A DNA stretch of 64,000 bases from Pseudarthrobacter sp. PS3-L1. GTDB taxonomy: Bacteria > Actinomycetota > Actinomycetes > Actinomycetales > Micrococcaceae. Each line of letters begins with the position of its first letter. Position 1 is the stretch's first letter. Both the position numbers and the translations under genes were made by a program. Below are positions 51,408 through 60,152 of this stretch, piece after piece. The DNA is taken from contig NZ_JASISU010000001.1 in NCBI RefSeq assembly GCF_030063285.1, positions 124,001 through 188,000 on the forward strand. Direction: 5' to 3'. The notes below the pieces were generated by a model. The model searched no databases, was not told where the DNA came from, and was given only the letters and a program-made list of their open reading frames with translations.

Positions 51408-53837
51408 TCATGCCTGCGCTGGAGCCGTTGGGCCCTCACGTGGGTCCGCCGGGCCTGGTGCAATGCTTGACTCATGGCAGCGGAGGAGGAAATCCTCAAC
51501 CACTGCGGCAAACTCATCGGGTTGCTCGATCTGGGGCATATGCCCGGTGTTGGCGAACACGTACGATTCCGCCCAGGGGAGGGCCCTGGTGGCTTCTGCC
51601 AGCTGGCTGAACGGCAAAACATGGTCGTGATCGCCCCAGGCGGCAAGTACCGGAATCTTCGACTGTGCCATGGACTGGATCAGTTCGGTACGCCATTCTT
51701 CCCGGATGCCAGAGATGGTGCCCAGGTCGTGGGCAATCTCCATTACCGTCCGGCGGTGCGACGCGCGCCGGGACAGGGCCAGGGCCTGGTCAACACGGGC
51801 ATCGGTGACAAGCGTTTTGTCATAGAAAATCGACTGGACAGTGCGGCGTGAGGACGCTGCACTGGGCCGCATCAGAATTGGCGCAAACGGCCGCACCGCC
51901 AGCAGGCGAAGGGCAAGAGCTACTTCCGGACCGAAACCGGCGCTGTCGGCGAGGATCAGGGCTGATACGCGGCTGGGGTGGGCGGCGGCAAACGCCATGG
52001 CAATAGCCCCGCCGAGCGAATTGCCGATCACCGGCAAGGGTTCCCTGAGTCCTACCGCGTCAAGGAACCCTGGCAGGGCGTCGGCCAGTTTGGCCAGTGT
52101 TGCAGGCCCTGCGACACGTTCGGAATACGCAAATCCCGGCAGATCCACGCTGTAGACGGTGTGGCCTGCGGAGAGCCGGTCGTGCTGTTCATTCCAGTCC
52201 TCGAGGCTCTGCCCAATGCCGTGCAGGAGGAGGATGGGCTCTCCGGTGCCCGTTTTCCGATAGCGCATGCGGGTGCCCTCTGCGGTGATGTAGCCGGTAC
52301 CGGGCAGCGCCAGGGGCCGCACCCGCTGGCCGCGCCGCCCGAACCGGACGTTGTCTGTCAGCCGGCCAGCCCGGAGCAGGGCGAAGTCCTGGATATAGTT
52401 CTGGTGCAGTCGCCATGGTGATTCGGCACCCTGGCGCGGCAATTTGTCTGCGCCGCGGAGAATGTAGCCAGCTTTCAGGTCGATCAAGGATGTCAGCTCG
52501 GCATCGGCAATGCCGGCGGGCGCTTTGGGTGCCACCCAGTCCAGGCTCCGGCGGTCCATGGTTTTCAACAGCCGCGTAATGTAGCCAGCCACCAGATCCG
52601 CCTTGAGTGTCCACGATGCGTTGGTGTAGCCAATGGTGAGCGCAAAGTTGGGCACGCCGTCAAGCATCATGCCCTTGTAGGTCAGCGACTTCCCCACATC
52701 GACAGCCTCGGCATCGACGGTCAGTTTCATCCCGCCAATGACAAGCAGGTTCAGTCCTGTGGCGGTGACGATTACGTCGGCCCGGATTGATCCGCCCGAC
52801 GCTAGGTCAATTCCACCAGGCGTGATCCGCTTGATTTTGTCCGTCACAATCTCGGCAGTTCCGGCGCTGATGGCGCGGAAAAGATCACCATTGGGGATGG
52901 CGCACACCCGCTGGTCCCATGGCTGGTACGACGGTGCCAGGTGCGTGTCCACGGCGTAGCCAGCTGGTAGTTTGGCGAGCGCTGATTTGCGGAGGATGCC
53001 CTTCATGGTCTCCGGCCGGCGTCGGCTGACCTGGTAGGTGAGCATCGAGGCCAGAATGTTCTTGGTCCGCACGACGTTGTAGGCCAGCTGTGCAGGCACC
53101 TTGCCCCTGAGGCGGTCGGCCAGGTGGTCCCGGGATGGCACGGCGGCTATGTATGTCGGGGAACGCTGCAGCATGGTCACCTTCGCAGCCGATGTCGCCA
53201 TCGAGGGCACGAGCGTCACGGCTGTAGCACCGCTGCCAATGACGACCACGTGCTTGCCCTCGTAATTGAGGGTGGCTGGCCAGTGCTGAGGGTGCACTAT
53301 CGTCCCTGAAAAAGAATCCGCGCCCTCGATTGCCGGGGTGAAACCCTCGTCATAGCGGTAGTAGCCGGAGCAGACAGACAGGAAGGAGCATGTGAAAGTG
53401 AGCGTCTCTTCGGTGGGCTCGGGCCCGCCGTCCAGCGGTGCGTCGTTGAGCCGGTATTCTTCGCCAGACGTGCGGACGGCAGTGACTGTCCACAGCGCTG
53501 TCTCACTCGACCAATCTGCTGCGATGACCCGGTGATTCAGCCGGATTCCGGGCCCCAGATCCTCATCCGCGATTGTTGCCTGGATGTATTCGCGGATCGA
53601 CTTGCCGTCGGCAATGGCCTTGGCGCCAATCCATGGCCGGAACGAGTAGCCCAGCGTGTACATGTCGCTGTCGGAACGGATGCCTGGGTATCTGAAGAGA
53701 TCCCACGTGCCTCCCACGGCGCTGCGGGATTCAAGGATGGCGAAGGACTTCCCCGGCAGATCCCGTTTGAGCCGGCTGGCAAAGCCGATTCCGCTTAACC
53801 CGGCACCAACAATCAACACATCAACATGGGAGCTCAT
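51408..53837 (-). CDS. Baeyer-Villiger monooxygenase fused to alpha/beta-hydrolase
   Basis: 809-aa fusion. Residues 1 to about 500 are a class B flavin monooxygenase of the EthA group: FAD site GAGLSG (11-16), the BVMO fingerprint FSGTIVHPQHWP, and NADPH site VVVIGSGATAVTL. Residues about 511-785 are an alpha/beta hydrolase: oxyanion HG in LLLHGIGQSLEDW, nucleophile GNSLGG (Ser near 607), acid WGDHDHVLP and His in NTGHMPQIEQP. So a ketone would be oxidised to an ester and cleaved in the same polypeptide. It is divergent from an EthR-like TetR gene. The physiological ketone is unknown. Confidence 0.88.
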   Translation of the reverse strand: MSSHVDVLIVGAGLSGIGFASRLKRDLPGKSFAILESRSAVGGTWDLFRYPGIRSDSDMYTLGYSFRPWIGAKAIADGKSIREYIQATIADEDLGPGIRLNHRVIAADWSSETALWTVTAVRTSGEEYRLNDAPLDGGPEPTEETLTFTCSFLSVCSGYYRYDEGFTPAIEGADSFSGTIVHPQHWPATLNYEGKHVVVIGSGATAVTLVPSMATSAAKVTMLQRSPTYIAAVPSRDHLADRLRGKVPAQLAYNVVRTKNILASMLTYQVSRRRPETMKGILRKSALAKLPAGYAVDTHLAPSYQPWDQRVCAIPNGDLFRAISAGTAEIVTDKIKRITPGGIDLASGGSIRADVIVTATGLNLLVIGGMKLTVDAEAVDVGKSLTYKGMMLDGVPNFALTIGYTNASWTLKADLVAGYITRLLKTMDRRSLDWVAPKAPAGIADAELTSLIDLKAGYILRGADKLPRQGAESPWRLHQNYIQDFALLRAGRLTDNVRFGRRGQRVRPLALPGTGYITAEGTRMRYRKTGTGEPILLLHGIGQSLEDWNEQHDRLSAGHTVYSVDLPGFAYSERVAGPATLAKLADALPGFLDAVGLREPLPVIGNSLGGAIAMAFAAAHPSRVSALILADSAGFGPEVALALRLLAVRPFAPILMRPSAASSRRTVQSIFYDKTLVTDARVDQALALSRRASHRRTVMEIAHDLGTISGIREEWRTELIQSMAQSKIPVLAAWGDHDHVLPFSQLAEATRALPWAESYVFANTGHMPQIEQPDEFAAVVEDFLLRCHESSIAPGPADPREGPTAPAQA

Positions 53838-53869
53838 CTGGCCAAGTTATCGACTGTTTGTCGAGATAG

Positions 53870-53884
53870 TCAACACCGTGTTGA
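53870..53884 (+). promoter_or_regulatory. EthR-like operator between the BVMO and tetR genes
   Basis: TCAACAC-C-GTGTTGA is a perfect inverted repeat with 1-bp centre in the 69-bp gap. Just upstream, TTATCGAC and TTGTCGAGATAG give further TCGA-type half-sites, recalling the multi-repeat ethA-ethR intergenic operator of mycobacteria. Confidence 0.55.
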
Positions 53885-53906
53885 TTGATGCGGTTAGGAT
53901 GGGAAC

Positions 53907-54539
53907 ATGGTTCAGCGCGGACGACGAACGGAACGGGTTTCAGGCGATGAGCGCCAGGATGCGATCCTCGTTACTGCAGAGGCGCTCCTGGGCGAGCGCG
54001 CCCTGGATGATATTTCGATTGAGGAGCTGGCCAAGGGCGCTGGTATCTCCCGTCCTACCTTCTACTTTTACTTTTCATCCAAGGACGAGGTCCTGCTGGC
54101 CCTCCTGGATCGGGTAATCGACCAGGTAGAGCGCCAGGTTGGAGCGCTTCCCCGCAACTTCGAGAGCGACCCGGTCGGCGCCTGGACACGGTCCATCGGC
54201 ATGTTCATTGATGTTTTTGTGGCCCACCGTGCGGTGGCCACGGCAGCCATCGCGGCACGTGGCCGCAACGCTGAGGTGCGGGCGCTGTGGTCCAGGTCCA
54301 TGCAGTCCTGGGCGGATTTCACGACAGGCGTGATCCAGTCCGAACAGTCGCGTGGAGCCGCTCCCGGCGGAATCGACGCCCATGATCTCGCCGTAGGTCT
54401 GAACCTCATGAACGAACGCGTCATCACCGCAGTCCTCAACCGGGAAAGCCCAACCGTTGCGGAGTCCCGTGCCCTTGACGTGCTCTCGACGATCTGGATC
54501 CGCAGTATCTACGGATCTGATCACCCAGAAATCCCATAA
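53907..54539 (+). CDS. TetR-family regulator, EthR-like
   Basis: 210-aa TetR protein. The HTH reads ISIEELAKGAGISRPTFYFY then FSSKDEVLLALLDRV, closely resembling mycobacterial EthR by recall; the ligand domain also keeps LNLMNERVI and LSTIWIRSIYG. EthR represses the divergent BVMO gene ethA, and the same divergent layout is found here. RBS GGATGGGAAC precedes the ATG. The 3-hydroxyacyl-CoA dehydrogenase gene starts 23 bp after it. Confidence 0.9.
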   Translation: MVQRGRRTERVSGDERQDAILVTAEALLGERALDDISIEELAKGAGISRPTFYFYFSSKDEVLLALLDRVIDQVERQVGALPRNFESDPVGAWTRSIGMFIDVFVAHRAVATAAIAARGRNAEVRALWSRSMQSWADFTTGVIQSEQSRGAAPGGIDAHDLAVGLNLMNERVITAVLNRESPTVAESRALDVLSTIWIRSIYGSDHPEIP

Positions 54540-54562
54540 CCGCCATCGAAAGGAACATAGAG

Positions 54563-55420
54563 ATGCCCCAGATCAAGAACCTGACAGTGCTTGGTACCGG
54601 AGTCCTCGGATCGCAGATCGCATACCAGGCTGCATTCCATGGCTTCGCCGTCACCGCCTACGACATTGATGATGCCGCCCTGGAAAAGGCGAAGGGCCGT
54701 TTTTCGCAGCTCGCTGGCATTTACGTGTCACAGAAGGTGGCTGGTGCCGCGGATGGCAAAGCTGAAGCCGCTCTCGACAACCTCCGCCTCAGCGCTGACC
54801 TCGGAGACGCCGTTGCGGAGGCTGACCTTGTCATTGAGGCTGTTCCGGAAATGATGGAGCTCAAGCGGGATATCTACCGCAGGCTCGCGGAGCTGGCTCC
54901 CAGCACAACCATCTTTGCCACAAACTCCTCGACCCTGCTGCCCAGTGACCTCAAGGAGTCCACGGGCCGACCAGACCGTTTCCTGGCCATCCACTACGCC
55001 AACAACATCTGGGTCCAGAACATCGCTGAAGTCATGGGCACAGCCGACACTGATCCGGCCGTGTTCGACGCCGTCGTCGAGTTTGCCCGGAATAGCGGCA
55101 TGGAGCCCATAGAGATCGCAAAGGAAAAGGCCGGATATGTCCTGAACTCACTGCTTGTTCCTTTCCTCAATGCAGCTGCCGGACTGGTACTGCAGGGTAT
55201 CTCCAGTCCGGACATGATCGACAAGACCTGGCGCATCGCCACCGGCGCTCCCACGGGGCCCTTCCAGATCTTTGATGTTGTGGGCCTGACCACCGCCTAC
55301 AACATCTCCGCAGCATCACCGGACGCTGGGTCCCAGGCCTTCGCGGCGTACCTCAAGGACAACTACATCGACAAGGGAAAGCTCGGCGTCTCAACGGGCG
55401 AAGGCTTCTACAAGTACTGA
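54563..55420 (+). CDS. 3-hydroxyacyl-CoA dehydrogenase
   Basis: 285-aa NAD-dependent dehydrogenase of the 3-hydroxybutyryl-CoA type. Rossmann motif VLGTGVLGSQIAYQ (about 9-22), DLVIEAVPEMMELKRDIY, FATNSSTLLPSDL, AIHYANNIWVQNIAEVM (catalytic His) and GYVLNSLLVPFLNAA are typical. It lacks a fused enoyl-CoA hydratase. It follows tetR on the same strand, so it may be co-regulated with the BVMO and act on its acid products after CoA activation. Confidence 0.92.
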   Translation: MPQIKNLTVLGTGVLGSQIAYQAAFHGFAVTAYDIDDAALEKAKGRFSQLAGIYVSQKVAGAADGKAEAALDNLRLSADLGDAVAEADLVIEAVPEMMELKRDIYRRLAELAPSTTIFATNSSTLLPSDLKESTGRPDRFLAIHYANNIWVQNIAEVMGTADTDPAVFDAVVEFARNSGMEPIEIAKEKAGYVLNSLLVPFLNAAAGLVLQGISSPDMIDKTWRIATGAPTGPFQIFDVVGLTTAYNISAASPDAGSQAFAAYLKDNYIDKGKLGVSTGEGFYKY

Positions 55421-55525
55421 GCCTGCCCGGGGTCCGCTCCATGGTGCATCCTGTTCACCCTTGTGGTCTCCTGCTGGACTGCTTTAGAGTGCTTTCAGCG
55501 CTCCTCTTCCATTTAGTGAACTCTG

Positions 55526-55542
55526 TGTTCAATTATCGAACA
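55526..55542 (+). promoter_or_regulatory. Imperfect palindrome upstream of the mobA-like gene
   Basis: TGTTCAA-TTA-TCGAACA, 6 of 7 positions symmetric, in the AT-rich 160-bp gap, 38 bp before the hydroxylase start codon. A GTGAACTCTGTG just upstream may be another half-site. It is probably the operator of a regulator encoded elsewhere. Confidence 0.45.
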
Positions 55543-55580
55543 ATTATGGAATAGCTGACCGCCACACAACGACGTGAGGA

Positions 55581-57482
55581 ATGACAGTGCAGTTCCACCA
55601 CCATGGGTATGTATCCGGGGACCCGCGCGTCCAGCCAGCAGCCGGCGTCGGGCTTGACCGCCCCGATGACCTGCCAGCTGAGGTGGATGTCCTCATTATT
55701 GGTACCGGTCCCGCCGGAATCGTGACTGCCGCCCAACTCTCCCAGTTTCCTGGCATCACCACGCGCATCATTGAACGCCGGGCGGGCAGGCTTGCGGTGG
55801 GCCAGGCTGACGGAATCCAGGCGCGGAGTGTTGAGACATTCCAGGCTTTCGGGTTCGCGGAGCGGATCATTGCTGAGGCATACCAGATCAGCGAAATGGC
55901 GTTCTGGAAGCCAGATCCCCAGGATTCCGCACGCATTGTCCGGGCGGCGCGGGCTGTCGACGACGCGGTCGGGATCAGTGAATTCCCGCACCTGATTGTC
56001 AACCAGGCTCGCGTGCTGGACTATTTTTCCGAATTCATGGCCAACGCACCCACCCGGATGGCACCAGACTATGGCCTTGAATTCCAGGGCCTGGAGGTAG
56101 CTGAAACGGGAGAATACCCAGTGACGGTGACCCTTGCCGAGACGGTGGGGCCAACGGCTGGTCAGTCGCGAACTGTTCGCGCCAAGTACGTCGTGGGTTC
56201 CGACGGCGCCCGCAGCCGGGTCCGCGACGCGATCGGCTGCACCATGGCGGGAGACAAGGCCAATCACGCCTGGGGAGTCATGGATGTGCTGGCGGTCACC
56301 GACTTTCCGGATATTCGCATGAAGTGCGCCATTCAGTCCGGTTCTGGTGGGAGTATCCTGCTGATTCCCCGTGAGGGTGGTCACCTGTTCCGGATGTACG
56401 TCGACCTAGGGGTTGTCCCTGCTGATGACGCCGGTGCCGTGCGCAGCACCAGCATTGAGCAGATCATCGAGAAGGCCAACGCGATCCTGCATCCGTACAC
56501 CCTGGATGTACGCAACGTCGCCTGGCATAGCGTCTACGAAGTGGGACACCGGCTGACGGACAGGTTCGACGACGTCCTGCCGGACCAGCGCGGTTCCCGC
56601 ACGCCAAGAGTCTTCATCACCGGCGATGCCTGCCATACCCACAGCGCCAAGGCTGGCCAGGGGATGAATGTCTCCATGCAGGACGGGTTTAACCTGGGCT
56701 GGAAACTGGGGCACGTCGTGGAGGGGCGGAGCCCGGAGGCCCTGCTGGATACCTACTCCGCCGAACGTCAGGTGGTAGCTAGGGAACTGATTGACTTCGA
56801 CAGGCAGTGGTCCACTCTCATGGCCAAGCGTCCAGAGGACTTTGAAGACCCCTCCGAACTGGAGAATTTTTATGTCCGAACCGCCGAATTTCCGGCCGGG
56901 TTCATGACTGAGTATGCGCCATCCCTGCTGGTGGCCGGACCAGCACACCAGGCGCTTGCGAACGGCTACACGGTGGGAAAGCGCTTTAAGTCTGCGCCGG
57001 TGATGCGCGTCTGCGATGCACATCCAACACATCTGGGCCATCACGCCACAGCTGACGGGAGGTGGCGGATCTACGTCTTCGCTGATGCCGCGCAGGCGGG
57101 TCCTGATTCAGCTGTTGCGGACTTTGCCGACTGGATTTCCAGCGCCCCCGACTCGCCCTTTGCTGCCCTTCGTGACGGTGTCGAAAAACAGGACTGGTTC
57201 GACCTGAAAGTGATCTACCAGCAGGAGCATGCGGGCGTGGACATTGCCAAGGTGCCGTCCGTATTTTTCCCCCGGGTAGGGCCATTTGAGCTCATTGACT
57301 ATGAGCTGGTGTACGCGACGGATCCCCAGCAGGACATCTTCGAGCTCCGCGGCGTGGATCGGAGCGGCGCCGTTGTTGTGGTCCGCCCAGATCAGTACGT
57401 GGCGGCCGTCCTGCCTATTTCCGCAACGGCCCAGTTGGCGGAGTTCTTTGCTCCGCTGCTATTGGCTGGCGTGAAGGCGTAG
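55581..57482 (+). CDS. FAD-dependent 3-hydroxybenzoate 4-monooxygenase (MobA-like)
   Basis: 633-aa group A aromatic hydroxylase. FAD GxGxxG: VLIIGTGPAGIVTAAQLSQF; DG motif: YVVGSDGARSRVRDAIG; GD motif: RVFITGDACHTHSAKAGQGMN with the following SMQDGFNLGWKL; the C-terminal thioredoxin-like domain (from about 440) is typical for phenol/hydroxybenzoate hydroxylases. The N-terminus (MTVQFHHHGYVSGDPRV) and segments such as GQADGIQARSVETFQAF, MAFWKPDP and EFPHLIVNQARVLDYF resemble Comamonas MobA by recall, which makes protocatechuate. Phenol 2-monooxygenase is the alternative. Single gene; GAGGAATG ribosome site. Confidence 0.85.
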   Translation: MTVQFHHHGYVSGDPRVQPAAGVGLDRPDDLPAEVDVLIIGTGPAGIVTAAQLSQFPGITTRIIERRAGRLAVGQADGIQARSVETFQAFGFAERIIAEAYQISEMAFWKPDPQDSARIVRAARAVDDAVGISEFPHLIVNQARVLDYFSEFMANAPTRMAPDYGLEFQGLEVAETGEYPVTVTLAETVGPTAGQSRTVRAKYVVGSDGARSRVRDAIGCTMAGDKANHAWGVMDVLAVTDFPDIRMKCAIQSGSGGSILLIPREGGHLFRMYVDLGVVPADDAGAVRSTSIEQIIEKANAILHPYTLDVRNVAWHSVYEVGHRLTDRFDDVLPDQRGSRTPRVFITGDACHTHSAKAGQGMNVSMQDGFNLGWKLGHVVEGRSPEALLDTYSAERQVVARELIDFDRQWSTLMAKRPEDFEDPSELENFYVRTAEFPAGFMTEYAPSLLVAGPAHQALANGYTVGKRFKSAPVMRVCDAHPTHLGHHATADGRWRIYVFADAAQAGPDSAVADFADWISSAPDSPFAALRDGVEKQDWFDLKVIYQQEHAGVDIAKVPSVFFPRVGPFELIDYELVYATDPQQDIFELRGVDRSGAVVVVRPDQYVAAVLPISATAQLAEFFAPLLLAGVKA

Positions 57483-57523
57483 CCGGGCCCCGATAGCAAT
57501 CCCGATGCTGTTTCCCGGGTCTT

Positions 57524-57934
57524 CTAGTCCGTTCCAAGCGCCCTAAGCGCTGCCAGAAGCCGGCGGTCCGCGTCGTCAGCAACTTCCGCTACGGCCGGAG
57601 CATCGCTGAGCTGCACCATGGTCTGGGGGTCGATGGTCTGGATGATGCTGGTGCCAGCAGTGTCACCATGCCTGACCACAACATTGCAGGGCAGCAAGAG
57701 TCCCATGTCCGGGTCGGCGGCCAGTGCCTTCTGTGCCAAGGCCGGATTGCACACGCCGAGGATCAGGTAATCGCCCAGGCCGGCCGAGGCATCGGATCCC
57801 AGCTTGGCATCAAAAGTAGCGCGGATGTCTATTTCGGAAAGCACACCAAAGCCCTGTTCTGAGAGAGCAACGCGGGCTTTGGCCACTGCTTCTTCGTAGG
57901 GAAGTGCAACAGTGATGGTGTGGGCGTACGTCAT
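57524..57934 (-). CDS. DUF302 domain protein
   Basis: 136-aa protein of the DUF302 family. YEEAVAKARVALSEQGFGVLSEIDIRATF and LILGVCNPALAQKALAADPDMG then LLPCNVVVRHGD are the family signatures; some members are linked to heme or redox stress, but function is unproven. The frame is open to 58081, but the ATG at 57934 starts the domain. Convergent with the mobA-like gene; 94 bp downstream of pheA. Confidence 0.85.
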   Translation of the reverse strand: MTYAHTITVALPYEEAVAKARVALSEQGFGVLSEIDIRATFDAKLGSDASAGLGDYLILGVCNPALAQKALAADPDMGLLLPCNVVVRHGDTAGTSIIQTIDPQTMVQLSDAPAVAEVADDADRRLLAALRALGTD

Positions 57935-58028
57935 TGTTCTGCTCCGTCGTCTATGTGATCGTTCGCGAGAATGATGAGGGATCGCAATGCTACAGCCCCC
58001 GGCCAACGATGGGGAGTGGAGGCTTGAC

Positions 58029-58895
58029 CTAGGCGCCGGCAGGGCCACCCGCCCGGAAATTGTTGGCGGCATAAACGCCAAGGATCCGGATTTCGGTGGT
58101 GAAGAACGCCAACTCTTCCAACGCGCGGCCGAGCGCCGGATCGTCAGGGTGGCCTTCGACGTCGGCCATGAACATGGTGGCCGCGAATTCGTCCCCCACC
58201 ATGTAGCTCTCCAGCCGGGTCATGTTCAGGCTGTTCGTGGCAAACCCACCCAGCGCCTTGTACAGCGCTGAAGGGACGTTGCGAACCCGGAACACGAAGC
58301 TTGTGACTGTCTGTCCCGGGAGCAGGTCGCGCGACGGGAGTCCCTTCTCGCGAGCCAGGATGACAAAGCGCGTGGTGTTCGATGGGTTGTCCTCGACAGC
58401 GGTGGCCAGAACGTCGAGGCCGTAGAGTTTTGCGGCCAGCGGGGGTGCGAGGGAAAGCTTGGTGGGATCGTTCCAGTCGCGGACCTCACGTGCGGAACCG
58501 GCCGTGTCGCCAGCTATGACAGGGCGGAGATTCGCTTCGCGGATGAGCCGGCGGCACTGCCCCAGGGCGTGGATATGGCTGTGCACCTCGGTGGCGCCCT
58601 CAATGGTGGCACCGGGAATGCCCATCAGGTCGAAGTGGATGGGAAGGAAATATTCGCCAACAATCTGCAGATCCGACTGCGGCAGAAGAAGGTGGATGTC
58701 CGCTACCCGGCCGGCGATGGAGTTCTCGATGGGAATCATTGCCAGCTCTGCAGTGCCGCTGGAGACTAGGTCAAAAGCGTCCTCAAAGCTGGCACATGGA
58801 ACACTTTCCATCTGCGGGAACATCTGCTGGCAGGCAATATCTGAATTGGCGCCGGGCTCACCCTGGTACGCAATCTTCTGGGACATGAGCGTCAT
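58029..58895 (-). CDS. pheA: Prephenate dehydratase
   Basis: 288-aa monofunctional enzyme converting prephenate to phenylpyruvate for phenylalanine. The catalytic domain has AYQGEPGANSDIA, MIPIENSIAGRV and NTTRFVILAREKG (the TRF motif). The C-terminal ACT domain for phenylalanine feedback reads VPSALYKALGGFATNSLNMTRLES; the usual ESRP is ESYM here, so regulation may differ. The frame is open to 59051; the ATG at 58895 is preferred over one at 58886, both before the conserved start. Confidence 0.9.
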   Translation of the reverse strand: MTLMSQKIAYQGEPGANSDIACQQMFPQMESVPCASFEDAFDLVSSGTAELAMIPIENSIAGRVADIHLLLPQSDLQIVGEYFLPIHFDLMGIPGATIEGATEVHSHIHALGQCRRLIREANLRPVIAGDTAGSAREVRDWNDPTKLSLAPPLAAKLYGLDVLATAVEDNPSNTTRFVILAREKGLPSRDLLPGQTVTSFVFRVRNVPSALYKALGGFATNSLNMTRLESYMVGDEFAATMFMADVEGHPDDPALGRALEELAFFTTEIRILGVYAANNFRAGGPAGA

Positions 58896-58975
58896 CGTTT
58901 CACGCCTGCGCCCACGCACCCAACTGTGTAGCGCGTTCCTTCTTCTGTGGTGCCAATATTTTTCGCAGTGCAAGG

Positions 58976-59190
58976 TCAGCGTAGGGCGCGAAGATACCGT
59001 GCCCGCACAATCCGTTGCACAACCAGCAACAGGGGAAAGAGCCCGCGCCAAGGTTGCTGGGGCGCCGCCCGCGTGAGTGACCGTATGGTGAGGTGCACGT
59101 CGTTGCCGTCCCGGTGCACGATGAACGCTTCTTCACCGCTGACCGGGTGTCCGGGCTGCCCGCGGGGAACCACGGCCCCTGGTCCAGGAT
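58976..59190 (-). pseudogene. 3' relic of a DUF1990 gene
   Basis: The minus strand between pip and pheA encodes GHPVSGEEAFIVHRDG, LTIRSLTRAAPQQPW and VQRIVRARYLRALR, ending TGA. These match the C-terminal third of DUF1990 (UPF0548) proteins, which are about 170-200 aa. Only about 65 codons are present and the N-terminal two thirds is missing, the reading frame running straight from the pip stop. A GTG at 59173 could start a 65-aa remnant. The relation is by motif recall. Confidence 0.65.
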
Positions 59191-59192
59191 TG

Positions 59193-60152
59193 TCATTCGT
59201 TCGCCCCAGCGGCGATCTGCTCTACCGCTCGAGTCAGCTCAGCCATGGATTCCGGACCGCCATGGCCTTCGGCCTCCACAATTGTGAGAGTGCTTCCGGA
59301 CCAGCGCTGGTGCAGCATCCACGCCGTGACCGCGGGTCCGCTGACATCGCGCCTGCCATGGATCAGGTGCGCCGGAATGCCATTCAGCTGATGGATCCGC
59401 GGAGTGATCTGCCCTTCACCCGAGAGGAATCCGTCACGAGACCAATAGTGCGTAACCAGAAGTGCAAAAGTCATGCTCTCCTGCTCATCGGTGAACAGCG
59501 GGCCCGGCGTCCAGGAAGGATCCAGGGATACGTGCGTGGACTCCCACTTGTTCCATGCCATGGCTGCCGCGCGGGCGTCCTCCCGGTCGGGTCCGGCCAG
59601 TCGGCGCGCATAGGCTTCCACTGTTCGCTCGCCGTCGCGGGCGTGTGCTGCCGTAGCGAAGTTCTGCCACGCCTCCGGGAAAATGCTGCCCACACCCTCG
59701 GTAATCCAGTCGACCTCACGGCGAGATGTGGTGGTAACCGCCACCAGGGCAATTCCGATGACCCGGTCTGGATGCGCCAATGCATAGGCCAGCGCCAGGG
59801 TGCTGCCCCACGACACGCCCGTGACAATCCACCGCTCTATCCCCAGGTCGGCCCGCACGGCGTCAATGTCCTCGATCAGCGTTTGGGTATTGTTGCGGGA
59901 AAGATTGCCAAGGTCGTCCTGGACCCGTGGCACGCTCCGCCCGCAACCGCGTTGATCCATGCCAACGGTGCGGAAGCGCTGAGGCTCATGGTGTTTCCGG
60001 TAGCCGCCGTTGCCCAGCGAACTGCCAGGTCCACCATGGAGATACAGGACGGCAATACCGTCAATGGCGCCGCTGGATTCCCAGTAAATGCGAGCGTCTG
60101 GCACTGCGGTCCAGCCCGAGGTGAACTGGGGGTCGACGTTGTCACTCGTCAT
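59193..60152 (-). CDS. pip: Proline iminopeptidase-like alpha/beta-hydrolase
   Basis: 319-aa peptidase of family S33 releasing N-terminal proline. VLYLHGGPGSSLG (oxyanion), MDQRGCGRSVP, the nucleophile elbow GVSWGSTLALAYA, an acid in HGRRDVSGP and His in EGHGG are all visible. The frame is open upstream into the amylosucrase gene; ATG at 60152 overlaps that gene's end by 11 bp, so it is translationally coupled to it. The DUF1990 relic follows at once. Confidence 0.88.
   Translation of the reverse strand: MTSDNVDPQFTSGWTAVPDARIYWESSGAIDGIAVLYLHGGPGSSLGNGGYRKHHEPQRFRTVGMDQRGCGRSVPRVQDDLGNLSRNNTQTLIEDIDAVRADLGIERWIVTGVSWGSTLALAYALAHPDRVIGIALVAVTTTSRREVDWITEGVGSIFPEAWQNFATAAHARDGERTVEAYARRLAGPDREDARAAAMAWNKWESTHVSLDPSWTPGPLFTDEQESMTFALLVTHYWSRDGFLSGEGQITPRIHQLNGIPAHLIHGRRDVSGPAVTAWMLHQRWSGSTLTIVEAEGHGGPESMAELTRAVEQIAAGANE

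Noticed and set aside
51386..51646. Longer GuaB1 starting inside the BVMO gene
   Set aside because: The added residues are low-complexity antisense-like sequence within the 3' part of the hydrolase domain in another frame; MKFLNDVRPAYDLTYNDTF is the typical family start.
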